Positions 15,998 to 23,890 of a stretch of 64,000 nt of DNA are shown here, in pieces (within the stretch, counting starts at the first letter, position 1; each line of letters opens with the position of its first letter). The notes under the pieces are model-generated. The model did no database searches. It saw only the letters and a list, made by a program, of their open reading frames with translations, and was not told the DNA's origin. The stretch is from NCBI GenBank assembly GCA_016935755.1, contig JAFGQI010000001.1:1-64000 (forward strand), written 5' to 3'. The position numbers and the translations under genes are program-made. The stretch comes from Anaerolineales bacterium (GTDB lineage: Bacteria; Chloroflexota; Anaerolineae; Anaerolineales; UBA4823).

Positions 15998-16828
15998 TCA
16001 GGCGGTAAGAAGAACGTATAAAACTACCGCCACCAGGACAATGATATTAATGAGCACCAGGATACCCAGAATCGCCCACTGGCGGCGTTTAAAAGCCACC
16101 TTCTTTGCAAAGGCAGGCTCACCCCGGGGAAGATTGAGCTGCGGCGAAGAAGGTCTGGCCCGACCGGGAACGGCAGCTTCACGGAACGAAAAAGCATCCT
16201 GGGTGTCAAGCAGCTGGCTTCCTTCTGCTTCGGATTTTGTTATTGCTCCCAGGGCGAGGAGAATATCCTGAATATTGGCCTTCTCCAGCATGGGTTCTAC
16301 CTGGGTTATACTGATAGCGAATCTCTCAATCGCGTCTCTTAACACCACCCGCGCGACAGGTCGTGTCGCTTCCACATGAACCCCTGGGTTGGCAAAAAAC
16401 AGAATTGGCTCAACAACTGCCGAAGCAATCCCCTGCCGGTTGAGGTGGTTCGTCACCGCTCGGGCCATCATTACGGTCAGGGTCAGCAGATTGGGCCGGG
16501 AGGGGCGATATTTCTGAGACTTACTATCCAATTCATCCCAGTTGCTCTCCCTGGCGCGATAGACACCCTTTGCATCGCTGGGATAGATTGTCCACAGCCC
16601 AGTTGGTCCCACCAGCACGAATGGGATCGGGACATCCAACCCCTCGATCATCGTATTGCAAACCAGGACATACCGGTCATCCAAAACCAGGGGCAAGGAT
16701 TCCTGGATCACATCTTGAGCCTTATCGCCCTTTTTTGAGAACACACCACCCAGGCTGGCAACCGCCTGCCCAAACGCGCCAGGCGCTTTTTCGACGCTTT
16801 TCTTTTTTGATTGATCGATGATCTTCAT
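15998..16828 (-). CDS. Unknown tail-anchored protein
   Basis: A 276-residue protein. The core (50-190) contains VGPTGLWTIYPSDAKG, reminiscent of the strand-turn region of NERD-type nuclease-like domains, but I cannot place the catalytic residues and do not claim nuclease activity. Residues 215-240 are Pro/Ser/Arg-rich and probably disordered; a basic patch KKVAFKRRQW precedes a single C-terminal helix (251-274) that ends the protein, so it is likely tail-anchored with the bulk in the cytoplasm. It lies 24 nt upstream of the GT2 gene, same strand. Confidence 0.6.
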   Translation of the reverse strand: MKIIDQSKKKSVEKAPGAFGQAVASLGGVFSKKGDKAQDVIQESLPLVLDDRYVLVCNTMIEGLDVPIPFVLVGPTGLWTIYPSDAKGVYRARESNWDELDSKSQKYRPSRPNLLTLTVMMARAVTNHLNRQGIASAVVEPILFFANPGVHVEATRPVARVVLRDAIERFAISITQVEPMLEKANIQDILLALGAITKSEAEGSQLLDTQDAFSFREAAVPGRARPSSPQLNLPRGEPAFAKKVAFKRRQWAILGILVLINIIVLVAVVLYVLLTA

Positions 16829-16895
16829 AACAACGGCTACTCCATCGCTGTCGGGTAGGTTGTGACCATTAACCCAAAAACCGCCAGAGCATAAA

Positions 16896-16920
16896 AAAGT
16901 CGGAACTGGGTTCCGACTTT
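16896..16920 (-). terminator. Terminator of the 103-aa gene
   Basis: A perfect 11-bp stem (16896-16906 with 16910-16920) and loop TGG, followed on the minus strand by a T-run. Its 5' arm includes part of the stop codon of the gene. Confidence 0.85.
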
Positions 16921-17230
16921 AGATTACAGGAACACCGTCCAGGCAGTCCCGGTCAACCTGCAAGTCGCCCGTTACCAGGACCTCCTTCCCGTTCTTCACA
17001 AGCACCTGCAATGGAGCAGATATATCAAACGTGGATGCCAGATACGGCTTACGCTGTCCGGCATAAAATTTCTTCCCAGACTTCAGCTTCTCAATCAAAG
17101 TCTGGCGATCCAACAGGACACGATCCGAGAATGTAGGTCCCCGGCGCAAATAAGCCCGGACCCATTTAATCCGCCCTTCTGGTTCGTAACGAACAGCCTC
17201 AACTACACCATCATGCTTTGGCTTCGCCAT
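16919..17230 (-). CDS. Conserved-looking small basic protein, unknown
   Basis: A 103-residue soluble protein. The frame is open to 17278, but ATG 17230 has SD GGAGGG at the right distance. It is rich in Lys/Arg with beta-strand-like alternation: VEAVRYEPEGRIKWVRAYLRRG then RVLLDRQTLIEKLKSGKKF and a C-terminal VKNGKEVLVTGDLQVD. I recognise no family. The compact beta-rich look and the very basic first half would suit RNA or DNA binding, which is only a guess. It has its own terminator and sits beside tRNA-Pro on the same strand. Confidence 0.65.
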   Translation of the reverse strand: MAKPKHDGVVEAVRYEPEGRIKWVRAYLRRGPTFSDRVLLDRQTLIEKLKSGKKFYAGQRKPYLASTFDISAPLQVLVKNGKEVLVTGDLQVDRDCLDGVPVI

Positions 17231-17310
17231 GAAGTTCCCTCCACGACAGGATTGATCAGAACGTCTGCTGGCATTCAAGACCTGGATGCCTTGAGAACAG
17301 CACTGAAAAG

Positions 17311-17384
17311 TCGGGGCGGGCGGACTCGAACCGCCGACCCCCGCGTCCCAAACGCGGTGCGCTGCCGAACTGCGCTACACCCCG
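17311..17384 (-). tRNA. tRNA-Pro (anticodon TGG)
   Basis: A 74-nt cloverleaf on the minus strand: acceptor CGGGGTG/CGCCCCG with one G-U, D arm, anticodon stem CCGCG/CGCGG around TTTGGGA (anticodon TGG), T arm GGCGG-TTCGAGT-CCGCC, discriminator A. CCA is not encoded. Confidence 0.97.
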
Positions 17385-17393
17385 AACATTATG

Positions 17394-17423
17394 AGTATAA
17401 TGCGAAGTAGTCATAAACGTCAA
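17394..17423 (-). promoter_or_regulatory. Promoter of tRNA-Pro
   Basis: On the minus strand TTGACG (17423-17418), 18-nt spacer, TATACT (17399-17394), 9 nt before the tRNA. The -10 overlaps a plus-strand TATAAT (17396-17401) that would serve the methyltransferase at 17434. Confidence 0.65.
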
Positions 17424-17433
17424 GGATGGATTA

Positions 17434-18180
17434 ATGTTTCCTCTCCTGTATCACACCCACCACTGCTTGCACAGCCAGGATATCCCCTTCTGGCTATCCC
17501 TGGCTGACCATTGTAACGGTCCCATCTTAGAGTTGGGCTGCGGAACAGGGCGCGTTCTGCTGCCGCTAGCGCGGGCTGGGCGCCAGGTCTTTGGGATCGA
17601 CAACGATCCAGCAATGCTCTCTTTCTTGAGCCACAGCATACCTGGAGAGTTATCCCAACAAGTGAGCCTGGTTCAAGCCGACTTTACCAGATTCTGCCTG
17701 AAAAAACAGTTCGAGCTGATCATCATGCCCTGCAATACATACAGCACCCTGACCGAGCCTGATCGACGGGCCACAATAGAATGCCTGCGCAATCAGCTTT
17801 CTCCCGCAGGAATATTTGCTGTTAGCATGCCCAATCCCTATTTGTTGAGACATTTGCCCGCTCACGCAGAGCCAGAAGTTGAGGAAAGCTTCTGCCTGCC
17901 GACCAATGGTCAGCCCGTGCAGGTGAGCAGCGCATGGAATCGCACCCAAGATGTGTTCACTCTCAATTGGTATTATGACCTGCTCTTCCCAGACGGAAGT
18001 GTTGAGCGGATAAGTGCATGTATACAGCATCAATTAACTCCCGTAAAAGAGCTTCTCGAAGAAATGCGAGAGATTGGTCTACACCCAGACACCTTGTATG
18101 GCAATTTTGACCCATCAGAATATACCCAGACAGCAGATCATTTGATCATCCTGGCTTCTCCGGTGAACAACCTCCCCTGA
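17434..18180 (+). CDS. Class I SAM-dependent methyltransferase
   Basis: A 248-residue methyltransferase. The SAM motif I is ILELGCGTGRVLLPLA (31-46), motif II GIDNDPAML with the acidic residue binding the ribose, and motif III VQADFTRF; the C-terminal half is a beta-rich extension with WNRTQDVFTLNWYYDL typical of small-molecule or ubiquinone-type methyltransferases. The substrate is unknown. SD AAGGA precedes the ATG, and a TATAAT at 17396-17401 would start transcription about 25 nt upstream. The rhomboid gene follows after 46 nt with its own possible -10 (TATACT, 18201-18206). Confidence 0.82.
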   Translation: MFPLLYHTHHCLHSQDIPFWLSLADHCNGPILELGCGTGRVLLPLARAGRQVFGIDNDPAMLSFLSHSIPGELSQQVSLVQADFTRFCLKKQFELIIMPCNTYSTLTEPDRRATIECLRNQLSPAGIFAVSMPNPYLLRHLPAHAEPEVEESFCLPTNGQPVQVSSAWNRTQDVFTLNWYYDLLFPDGSVERISACIQHQLTPVKELLEEMREIGLHPDTLYGNFDPSEYTQTADHLIILASPVNNLP

Positions 18181-18226
18181 TTCTCTTATACGGGATATAC
18201 TATACTGAGATTCAAAGGCGGAACCT

Positions 18227-18946
18227 ATGCTCCCGATAAAAGACACCATACGCTCAACCTCATTCCCAATTATCAATTGGCTGTTAATCGGATTGAATAC
18301 AGTCGTTTTCCTGTTTGAGCTGACCCTATCTCCTGGCGAACTGAGCCGGTTGGTCTCTACCTTTGGTCTTACACCAGCCAGGCTGAATTTAGCCGATCCT
18401 CTCGCCTGGATCGCTCAGCCCTGGCCTTATCTCACATTCCTGACTCACATGTTTCTGCACGGCGGCTGGTTCCATTTTCTAAGCAATATATGGATCCTGT
18501 ATATTTTCGGAGATAATGTTGAAGATCACATGGGGTCAGGCCGTTATCTGATATTTTACTTGCTGAGCGGAGTTATAGCCGGTCTGGCCCAGAGCCTGAT
18601 TGCAATTGACAGCCTGGTTCCCTCTATTGGCGCCAGCGGGGCTATTGCAGGCGTGCTGGGCGCCTATTTCCTGCTCTTCCCTCGCTCCCGGATCATCACG
18701 TTGATCCCGCTCTTTTTTATTCCCTGGTTCATTGAACTGCACGCCATCGTTTTTCTTGGCTTTTGGTTTGTATCACAACTATTTTCTGGCCTGGTCAGCC
18801 TTCCCATGGAAGGCTCTATGGGCGGAGTTGCCTGGTGGGCCCACATTGGAGGATTCGTCTTTGGCCTGCTGGCCTGCCGCATATTTACCCCACGCCGCGC
18901 CAGCGCCTATTCACGCCGCTATCCAGACGAATACTGGCCTTATTGA
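18227..18946 (+). CDS. Rhomboid-family intramembrane serine protease
   Basis: A 239-residue six-helix membrane protease. The catalytic dyad is S137 in GASGAIAG and H206 in WWAHIGGFVFG; the HGGWFHFLSNIW segment (78-90) with H83 and N87 forms the oxyanion region in helix 2. A large L1 loop precedes it. SD AAAGGCGG sits before the ATG. It heads a five-gene run with a second membrane protease and three single-pass coiled-coil proteins, 28 nt before the next start, so these could be substrates or partners (inference). Confidence 0.92.
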   Translation: MLPIKDTIRSTSFPIINWLLIGLNTVVFLFELTLSPGELSRLVSTFGLTPARLNLADPLAWIAQPWPYLTFLTHMFLHGGWFHFLSNIWILYIFGDNVEDHMGSGRYLIFYLLSGVIAGLAQSLIAIDSLVPSIGASGAIAGVLGAYFLLFPRSRIITLIPLFFIPWFIELHAIVFLGFWFVSQLFSGLVSLPMEGSMGGVAWWAHIGGFVFGLLACRIFTPRRASAYSRRYPDEYWPY

Positions 18947-18974
18947 ACTCTCTTGCAAAGGAGGCACATCAAAT

Positions 18975-19823
18975 ATGGATTTCACCATCCTGCTGTTCGT
19001 TTTCTTGATCATTTCCGTCTTGCAGCCAGTCATCCGGCAAAGGATGCTCGAAGCCACGCGCACGAAAATGTTCCGTGGGCTGGAAGAGAAACGCGGGTCA
19101 CGCGTGATCGCCCTGATTCATCGCCAGGAACGCCTGTCTTTCTTGGGCTTTCCCCTGGCGCGCTTCATCGACATTAACGACTCAGAAGAAGTGCTGCGAG
19201 CAATAAAACTGACCGACTCGAAGGTGCCGATTGATCTGATCTTGCACACTCCGGGAGGATTGGTACTGGCTGCTGAGCAAATTGCCTCTGCCTTGTGCCG
19301 CCATCCAGCCAAGGTGACCGTCTTTGTGCCCCACTATGCGCTTTCAGGCGGCACTTTAATCGCCCTGGCAGCCGATGAAATTGTCATGGACGAAAATGCT
19401 GTGCTTGGTCCCGTTGACCCACAGGTCGGCAACCAGCCAGCTGTTTCCATCCTGTCTGTGCTTGAGCGCAAAGACATTAACGAAATCAGTGATGAAACCC
19501 TGATCCTGGCGGACATCGCTCGCAAAGCGATGGGTCAGGTTAAGGAAACGGTCACGCGCATCATCAGTGATCATATGCCCATCGAGGAAGCCGGGCGCCT
19601 GGCCGAGGTATTAACCACGGGCCGCTGGACGCACGATTACCCCATTATGGTTGAGGAAGGAAGAGAGCTTGGCCTGCCCATCAGCACCGAGATGCCCACC
19701 GAAGTCTACCAACTGATGAATCTGTTCCCGCAAGCCGGCAGCGGTCGCCCGTCCGTCGAATACATCCCGGTTCCCTACCCAATCCGGCAGCCAACACCTG
19801 CCAGCAACCGGGAAAAATCGTAA
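18975..19823 (+). CDS. Membrane-anchored Clp-like serine protease, SDH_protease family
   Basis: A 282-residue protein with one N-terminal helix (4-20) and a ClpP/crotonase-fold domain matching the SDH proteinase family. HTPGG (91-95) forms the oxyanion turn and S124 in YALSGGTLIALAADEI is the expected nucleophile; GPVDPQ (145-150) follows as in SppA-like enzymes. The frame is open to 18732, but ATG 18975 has SD AAAGGAGG and is preceded by the rhomboid stop. It probably works at the cytoplasmic membrane face in protein quality control. Confidence 0.85.
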   Translation: MDFTILLFVFLIISVLQPVIRQRMLEATRTKMFRGLEEKRGSRVIALIHRQERLSFLGFPLARFIDINDSEEVLRAIKLTDSKVPIDLILHTPGGLVLAAEQIASALCRHPAKVTVFVPHYALSGGTLIALAADEIVMDENAVLGPVDPQVGNQPAVSILSVLERKDINEISDETLILADIARKAMGQVKETVTRIISDHMPIEEAGRLAEVLTTGRWTHDYPIMVEEGRELGLPISTEMPTEVYQLMNLFPQAGSGRPSVEYIPVPYPIRQPTPASNREKS

Positions 19824-19850
19824 TAAAGATCGTCAGATAGGAGGATAACG

Positions 19851-20798
19851 ATGGATGAATCTATCCGCATGATAAACCTGAATACAGCAGAAATCGAAGA
19901 TCTGACCAGCCTGCCAGGCGTCGGCCCGGCATTAGCCAGGCGAATTATTGCTGCCCGCCCATTTAATTCGTTGGAAGAACTGCGCCAGGTGAGCGGCGTC
20001 AAACAGGCAGCTTACGAGCGGCTGGCGCCCCTGGTGTATGTCTCTGCTCCAGAGGTTGAGAGCGCCGACCAGATCATCGAAGAGCCGCCCGTCGCCGAAG
20101 CCGAGATGGTTGCTGAGGCGCCGCCGTTCCCAGAAATTGCCCCAGAACCCCCGATCGAAGCTGTCGCCCCGGCCATCGAAGAAGCTGTAGAAAAATACAT
20201 ACCGGAAGAACCGATCGCAGTCATGGAGCCAGCAGAGCAGCCCGAGCCTGTTCCCCCCGAAGTTGAGCCGGCTTTTGCCAGCAGCGCTCCAGCAGAAAAG
20301 ACCGCCCCAACCGCGCCGGCTGGACAGGCGGAAGCGCGGCCCGCACCCAGAGTCGTAACACTTAACCAGGCTGTCTCGATGGCATTTACCAGCGGCATCC
20401 TGTCCTGCCTGCTGTCCATCGGGTTGGTTTTAGGCATCCTGCTGCTGCTCAACGGCGGTCTGCGCTTCGTCAGCCCGACCGAGCTGAGCAGTGTACAGCG
20501 ACAGGTGGGCAGCATCGAGACCCAGGCGACCTCCTTGCGACAGGATTTGCAAGGGCTGCGCACGCGCCTGGATAATCTGGAAGGCCTGTCGGGGCGCGTA
20601 AAAGCCGTGGAGCAGGAAAATCAAGAACTTCGCAGCGGCCTGGATAAGCAGCTGGAGCAGCTCAAGCAGCTCAATCAGCAAATCGGCCTGCTGAAAGCGG
20701 ATATCGAAGAACTGCTAGCCGACACAGCGCGCTTCCAGCAATTCCTGGACGGCTTACGTGAGTTATTGACGGCTACAGGAGGCCCAGATGGCAACTGA
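19851..20798 (+). CDS. Helix-hairpin-helix, single-TM, coiled-coil protein
   Basis: A 315-residue protein. Residues 8-62 are a ComEA-like HhH domain (INLNTAEIEDLTSLPGVG, then AARPFNSLEEL and VSGVKQAAYERL), a DNA-binding fold. Residues 65-165 are an acidic, Pro/Ala/Glu-rich linker, a single helix spans about 179-202, and 211-305 is heptad-rich coiled coil (ELRSGLDKQLEQLKQLNQQ). By the positive-inside rule the orientation is not clear, so the HhH may face either side. SD GGAGG precedes the ATG. The 3' end overlaps the next gene by 11 nt. Confidence 0.75.
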   Translation: MDESIRMINLNTAEIEDLTSLPGVGPALARRIIAARPFNSLEELRQVSGVKQAAYERLAPLVYVSAPEVESADQIIEEPPVAEAEMVAEAPPFPEIAPEPPIEAVAPAIEEAVEKYIPEEPIAVMEPAEQPEPVPPEVEPAFASSAPAEKTAPTAPAGQAEARPAPRVVTLNQAVSMAFTSGILSCLLSIGLVLGILLLLNGGLRFVSPTELSSVQRQVGSIETQATSLRQDLQGLRTRLDNLEGLSGRVKAVEQENQELRSGLDKQLEQLKQLNQQIGLLKADIEELLADTARFQQFLDGLRELLTATGGPDGN

Positions 20799-21765
20799 AA
20801 TCCCCCCCGTTCAACCCCTTTCCTTTGGCCAGAGATTGGGACGATCCTTTGTCAATCTGGTGCGTTTCCTGGCGCGTTTGCTCCTGATTTTGCTGCTAGG
20901 TGGGCTGCTGGGCGTAGGAATTTTTTACGGAATTCCAAAGCTCTACCAACAATATGTGCTTCCACTGCAAGAGAGTGTGCGGCAGCTGGAAGATTCTCGC
21001 GCCCAGCAGGAACAGACCAGCCAGCAGCTTGTCACCCAGCTTGAGGAGATCCAAAAAAGAGTCAACCAGCTGGAAGCGCGCAGCGATCAAGATAAGCAAA
21101 CGCTCGACGACCTGGGTGCCAGTCTGGAAGCAGCCCCCGCCACACAGCAGGCATTCCTGGACGCATTCCAAGAAACACAAACCGCCCTGACAGGTTCGCT
21201 GGATGAAATCAATGCCGCCTTAGATGCAGTAGATCAGAAGCTGACCCGTTTGACCAACGCGCTTGGCACAACCGGCACGGATCTGGAATCCCTGGATGAA
21301 CGGGTCACAACGCTGCAGACCCAACTCGAATCCGAAGATGCACCCATCGCAGCCGTCCGGCGCGACCTGCAGCTGATCAAGGTGATGGAGTTATTGACCC
21401 GCAGCCGGCTGCTGATTGTGCAGAACAACCTGGGGTTAGCCGCCGAAGATATTCAAGCCGCGCGCCAACTGCTGGCATCTTTGAAAGTGCTGGATTTTCA
21501 ACAAGCTGCTCTTCAAGCTATGATCAACCGCCTGGACCTGGCTCTGACCAATCTGCCCTCCGCACCCATCCTGGCTGCTGAAGATCTGGAGATCGCCTGG
21601 CAGCTGCTCAAACTCGGTTTGCCCGCAGAAGCGCCCCTGCCAACAGAGACGATCGCGCCTACTCTGGGGATTACGCTCACAGTCCAAGCGGACATCACCG
21701 CGACCCTGCCCATCAGTCCAACCGCTACCATAACCATCACATTGACGCCTACACCCAGGCCTTGA
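20788..21765 (+). CDS. Single-TM coiled-coil protein, unknown
   Basis: A 325-residue protein. A basic N-terminus with one helix at 27-48, then a long coiled coil (about 55-190: QLEEIQKRVNQLEARSDQ), a helical segment (190-270) rich in Leu/Ala, and a Thr/Pro-rich tail (285-325). The arrangement predicts N-in with the coiled coil outside. It resembles no family I can name with confidence. SD AGGAGG inside the previous gene and an 11-nt overlap point to translational coupling with the HhH protein. Confidence 0.7.
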   Translation: MATEIPPVQPLSFGQRLGRSFVNLVRFLARLLLILLLGGLLGVGIFYGIPKLYQQYVLPLQESVRQLEDSRAQQEQTSQQLVTQLEEIQKRVNQLEARSDQDKQTLDDLGASLEAAPATQQAFLDAFQETQTALTGSLDEINAALDAVDQKLTRLTNALGTTGTDLESLDERVTTLQTQLESEDAPIAAVRRDLQLIKVMELLTRSRLLIVQNNLGLAAEDIQAARQLLASLKVLDFQQAALQAMINRLDLALTNLPSAPILAAEDLEIAWQLLKLGLPAEAPLPTETIAPTLGITLTVQADITATLPISPTATITITLTPTPRP

Positions 21766-21782
21766 CTATATTATGGAGATCC

Positions 21783-22415
21783 ATGATGACCGAAAGTGAT
21801 ACCCAACCTCAACCTGAAGAACAAAAAGCCGAACGCGCAGCCCTGCCACCCGCCAAGGAGGTCAGCCGGGGGAAAAACTCCCCCACCCTGGCAGCGCGCC
21901 TCCTGCGCTGGCTGCTGGGGTTCCTGGTGCTGGTAGGCCTGGGCGCGCTATTGGCAATCTACACATTATATCTCCCAGCCCAAGAGAAGCTGAACCAGGC
22001 TAATCTGCAAATCAGCACGCTGTCTGGTCAAGCCACCTCCGAGCTCATCGCCGCCAATCAGGAAATCGATCGCCTGGCAAGCCTGGACACGGAAAACAAA
22101 GATTTACAGAGTGAATTGGACCAGGCAACTCTGTACAACACCGTACTAAGGGCGCGACTGGATGTGACCTCTGCGCTGTTATCTCTGGCCAACCAGGAGA
22201 CAGAAAAGGCGCGCCTGTCGCTAAATAAAACTTCTGGCGTCTTGAAAGAATTGGAGAGCTTGCTTCCTCAAGATCAACGCAAGGTAGTCGCAGATTTGCA
22301 AAAACGCCTGGAACTGGTTCTAGACGAACTGGACAAAAACGTGTATGCGGCCCGTTCCGACCTGGATGTACTGGCCAACGGGTTGTTGGAGTTGGAAAGC
22401 GCCATCCTGCGCTAA
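21783..22415 (+). CDS. Single-TM coiled-coil protein, unknown
   Basis: A 210-residue protein with the same plan as its neighbour: a charged N-terminal 38 residues, a helix at 40-62, then coiled coil (65-205) ending in VYAARSDLDVLANGLLELE. The frame extends to a TTG at 21762; ATG 21783 or 21786 follows GGAG at 21775-21778 and fits better. It is the last gene of the run that starts with the rhomboid protease, ending at a strong terminator. The three coiled-coil proteins may assemble together. Confidence 0.7.
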   Translation: MMTESDTQPQPEEQKAERAALPPAKEVSRGKNSPTLAARLLRWLLGFLVLVGLGALLAIYTLYLPAQEKLNQANLQISTLSGQATSELIAANQEIDRLASLDTENKDLQSELDQATLYNTVLRARLDVTSALLSLANQETEKARLSLNKTSGVLKELESLLPQDQRKVVADLQKRLELVLDELDKNVYAARSDLDVLANGLLELESAILR

Positions 22416-22442
22416 GCGCCCTAATCAGCAAGATAAAAATAA

Positions 22443-22495
22443 GAAGTTCGGCCCTTTTGCCTGCCTGAACAACTGGCAAGGAAGGGCCGAACTTC
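22443..22495. terminator. Strong bidirectional terminator
   Basis: A perfect 14-bp stem (22443-22456 with 22482-22495), extended inside by TTGCC/GGCAA after a two-base bulge, and flanked by AATTTTAT. It separates the convergent coiled-coil operon and the baeRF gene. Confidence 0.9.
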
Positions 22496-22520
22496 AATTT
22501 TATCTATCTTTTGATAGCCG

Positions 22521-23621
22521 TCAGTAGCGCAGAATGGCCCCTATCTGCTCAAAACCTTTTATCGCTTGATCTTTACTGAGCACTTCCACCTCTCCGCCAG
22601 CCTGCATTACCTGGCGGACAGCCAATTCAACCGCGTCCGGAATCTCCTCCGGTTTACCCCCACAGAATGGGCAGCTCTCCATCGGCAAAGAGGATAGATA
22701 CCCGCAGCTCTTGCAGCGGTTGCCTGGGGCGCGAAAGCCATCCCGGATCAATAGGGATTGGACACGACCTTCGTGGATGGCTTTCAGAGTATCTTCCAGA
22801 TGAACAACCCCACCCCGACCCTTGGCAGCGTTGGTAACAACGATATGTGCCAGGTGCGCTTCTCGGCGGTGCTCCGCCTCTCTACCAATTTCCATCGCCT
22901 TCTCTAAAACTTCTGTGTGACTTGCCACCATGCTGATCGGGAATGTGCCCACGATCAGGCTCTGCCAGACTTTGGGAAGCTGTCCGCGAAAAAGAGCCAC
23001 ATTATCATCTGTGCCGCCGATCAGCACCCGGCGCACACCATTTTCAGCAAAGAACCGCGTGGCGAATCCAACCGCTTCTTTGATATTCCGGTCGGCAACT
23101 TCCTCTTCGTAAGCCGTCTGTCCGGCTACCCCACCTCGTGAGCCAGGGCGCTGAGAGCCGCCTCCCCGCTTGGTATGCCGCACGCTCTCACCCATCATGC
23201 CTTCCTGCTCGCGCAGTTCCCCTAGATGAAAGGAGAACAAGCGCGCCCCTTGTTTATCCACCAGCGCCACCCCATATCCGCCATATGAGTCCAACAGGTC
23301 AGCCATCGGTTTGACATACGGGCGGTCGCTCACCCGCACACGGCTGCGCAGCGGAACCGCCAGCGAATATGCTTTGAAAAAATCCTCTGGGGCGCAAGAG
23401 AACACAGCAACGCTGCGCCCATACCATTCGTGTTCGTGATCGAAATAGCGGGTGACAGCCGCAACATCTGTCGGAAGGTCAACCTCTTTCAGCATACTGC
23501 GCAAGCGAAGCTTGTACGCATCAGCATTCCCTGCTGCCGGATCTATATTCAGATAGATACTCAGTACAGGATGTTTTGCTTGGTATTGCAGCAATACTTT
23601 CAAATCTTGGTCGGTTATCAT
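22521..23621 (-). CDS. baeRF/Vms1-like peptidyl-tRNA release factor homologue
   Basis: A 366-residue protein with the domain order of archaeo-eukaryotic release factor relatives in bacteria: an N-terminal domain (1-110), an RNase H-like domain with GVALVDKQGARLF, a loop HTKRGGGSQRPGSRGG (149-164) corresponding to the GGQ/GSQ loop that enters the peptidyl transferase centre, an eRF1-like third domain (180-295, VLIGGTDDNVALF) and a zinc ribbon (C303, C306, C317, C320). Relatives of eukaryotic Vms1 hydrolyse peptidyl-tRNA on stalled ribosomes, so a ribosome-rescue role is plausible but inferred. A solitary gene; promoter in the AT-rich 23622-23890 gap. Confidence 0.8.
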   Translation of the reverse strand: MITDQDLKVLLQYQAKHPVLSIYLNIDPAAGNADAYKLRLRSMLKEVDLPTDVAAVTRYFDHEHEWYGRSVAVFSCAPEDFFKAYSLAVPLRSRVRVSDRPYVKPMADLLDSYGGYGVALVDKQGARLFSFHLGELREQEGMMGESVRHTKRGGGSQRPGSRGGVAGQTAYEEEVADRNIKEAVGFATRFFAENGVRRVLIGGTDDNVALFRGQLPKVWQSLIVGTFPISMVASHTEVLEKAMEIGREAEHRREAHLAHIVVTNAAKGRGGVVHLEDTLKAIHEGRVQSLLIRDGFRAPGNRCKSCGYLSSLPMESCPFCGGKPEEIPDAVELAVRQVMQAGGEVEVLSKDQAIKGFEQIGAILRY

Positions 23622-23890
23622 AGTTGCCTCCTGAATGAATTTTTGTTACTCGATATGGATCAATCGCAGGCAAAATTTACTCCTATGGAAAATGTTCCAT
23701 TAAACTCTCCACATGGTTATAATACACTTATCCCCAATGTTTTTGTGCATATACTCATTGTATATGGGTAAGGTATGCAAAGTCAAGAACATCAGCCAAT
23801 GTTTACAATATTCTAACCAAAATGCAATGTTTTTATAACACATATTTTTGCGTCTCCCTTTTTTCAAATAAACATGCTATGATATAAATT
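23622..23890. other. AT-rich divergent intergenic region
   Basis: 269 bp with no ORF, between baeRF (minus) and the pseudo-receiver gene (plus). It contains a palindromic TATAAT/TATTAT at 23718-23724 and the plus-strand -10 at 23878-23883. It is much more AT-rich than its surroundings. Confidence 0.6.
23878..23883 (+). promoter_or_regulatory. -10 box directly upstream of a start codon
   Basis: TATGAT ends 7 nt before the ATG at 23891, and no SD lies between. If this is the promoter, transcription begins at or next to the start codon and the mRNA is leaderless. Confidence 0.45.

Noticed and set aside
20011-20563. Long Ser/Gly-rich minus-strand frame opposite the HhH coiled-coil gene
   Set aside because: Low-complexity mirror of the acidic linker, no start signals.
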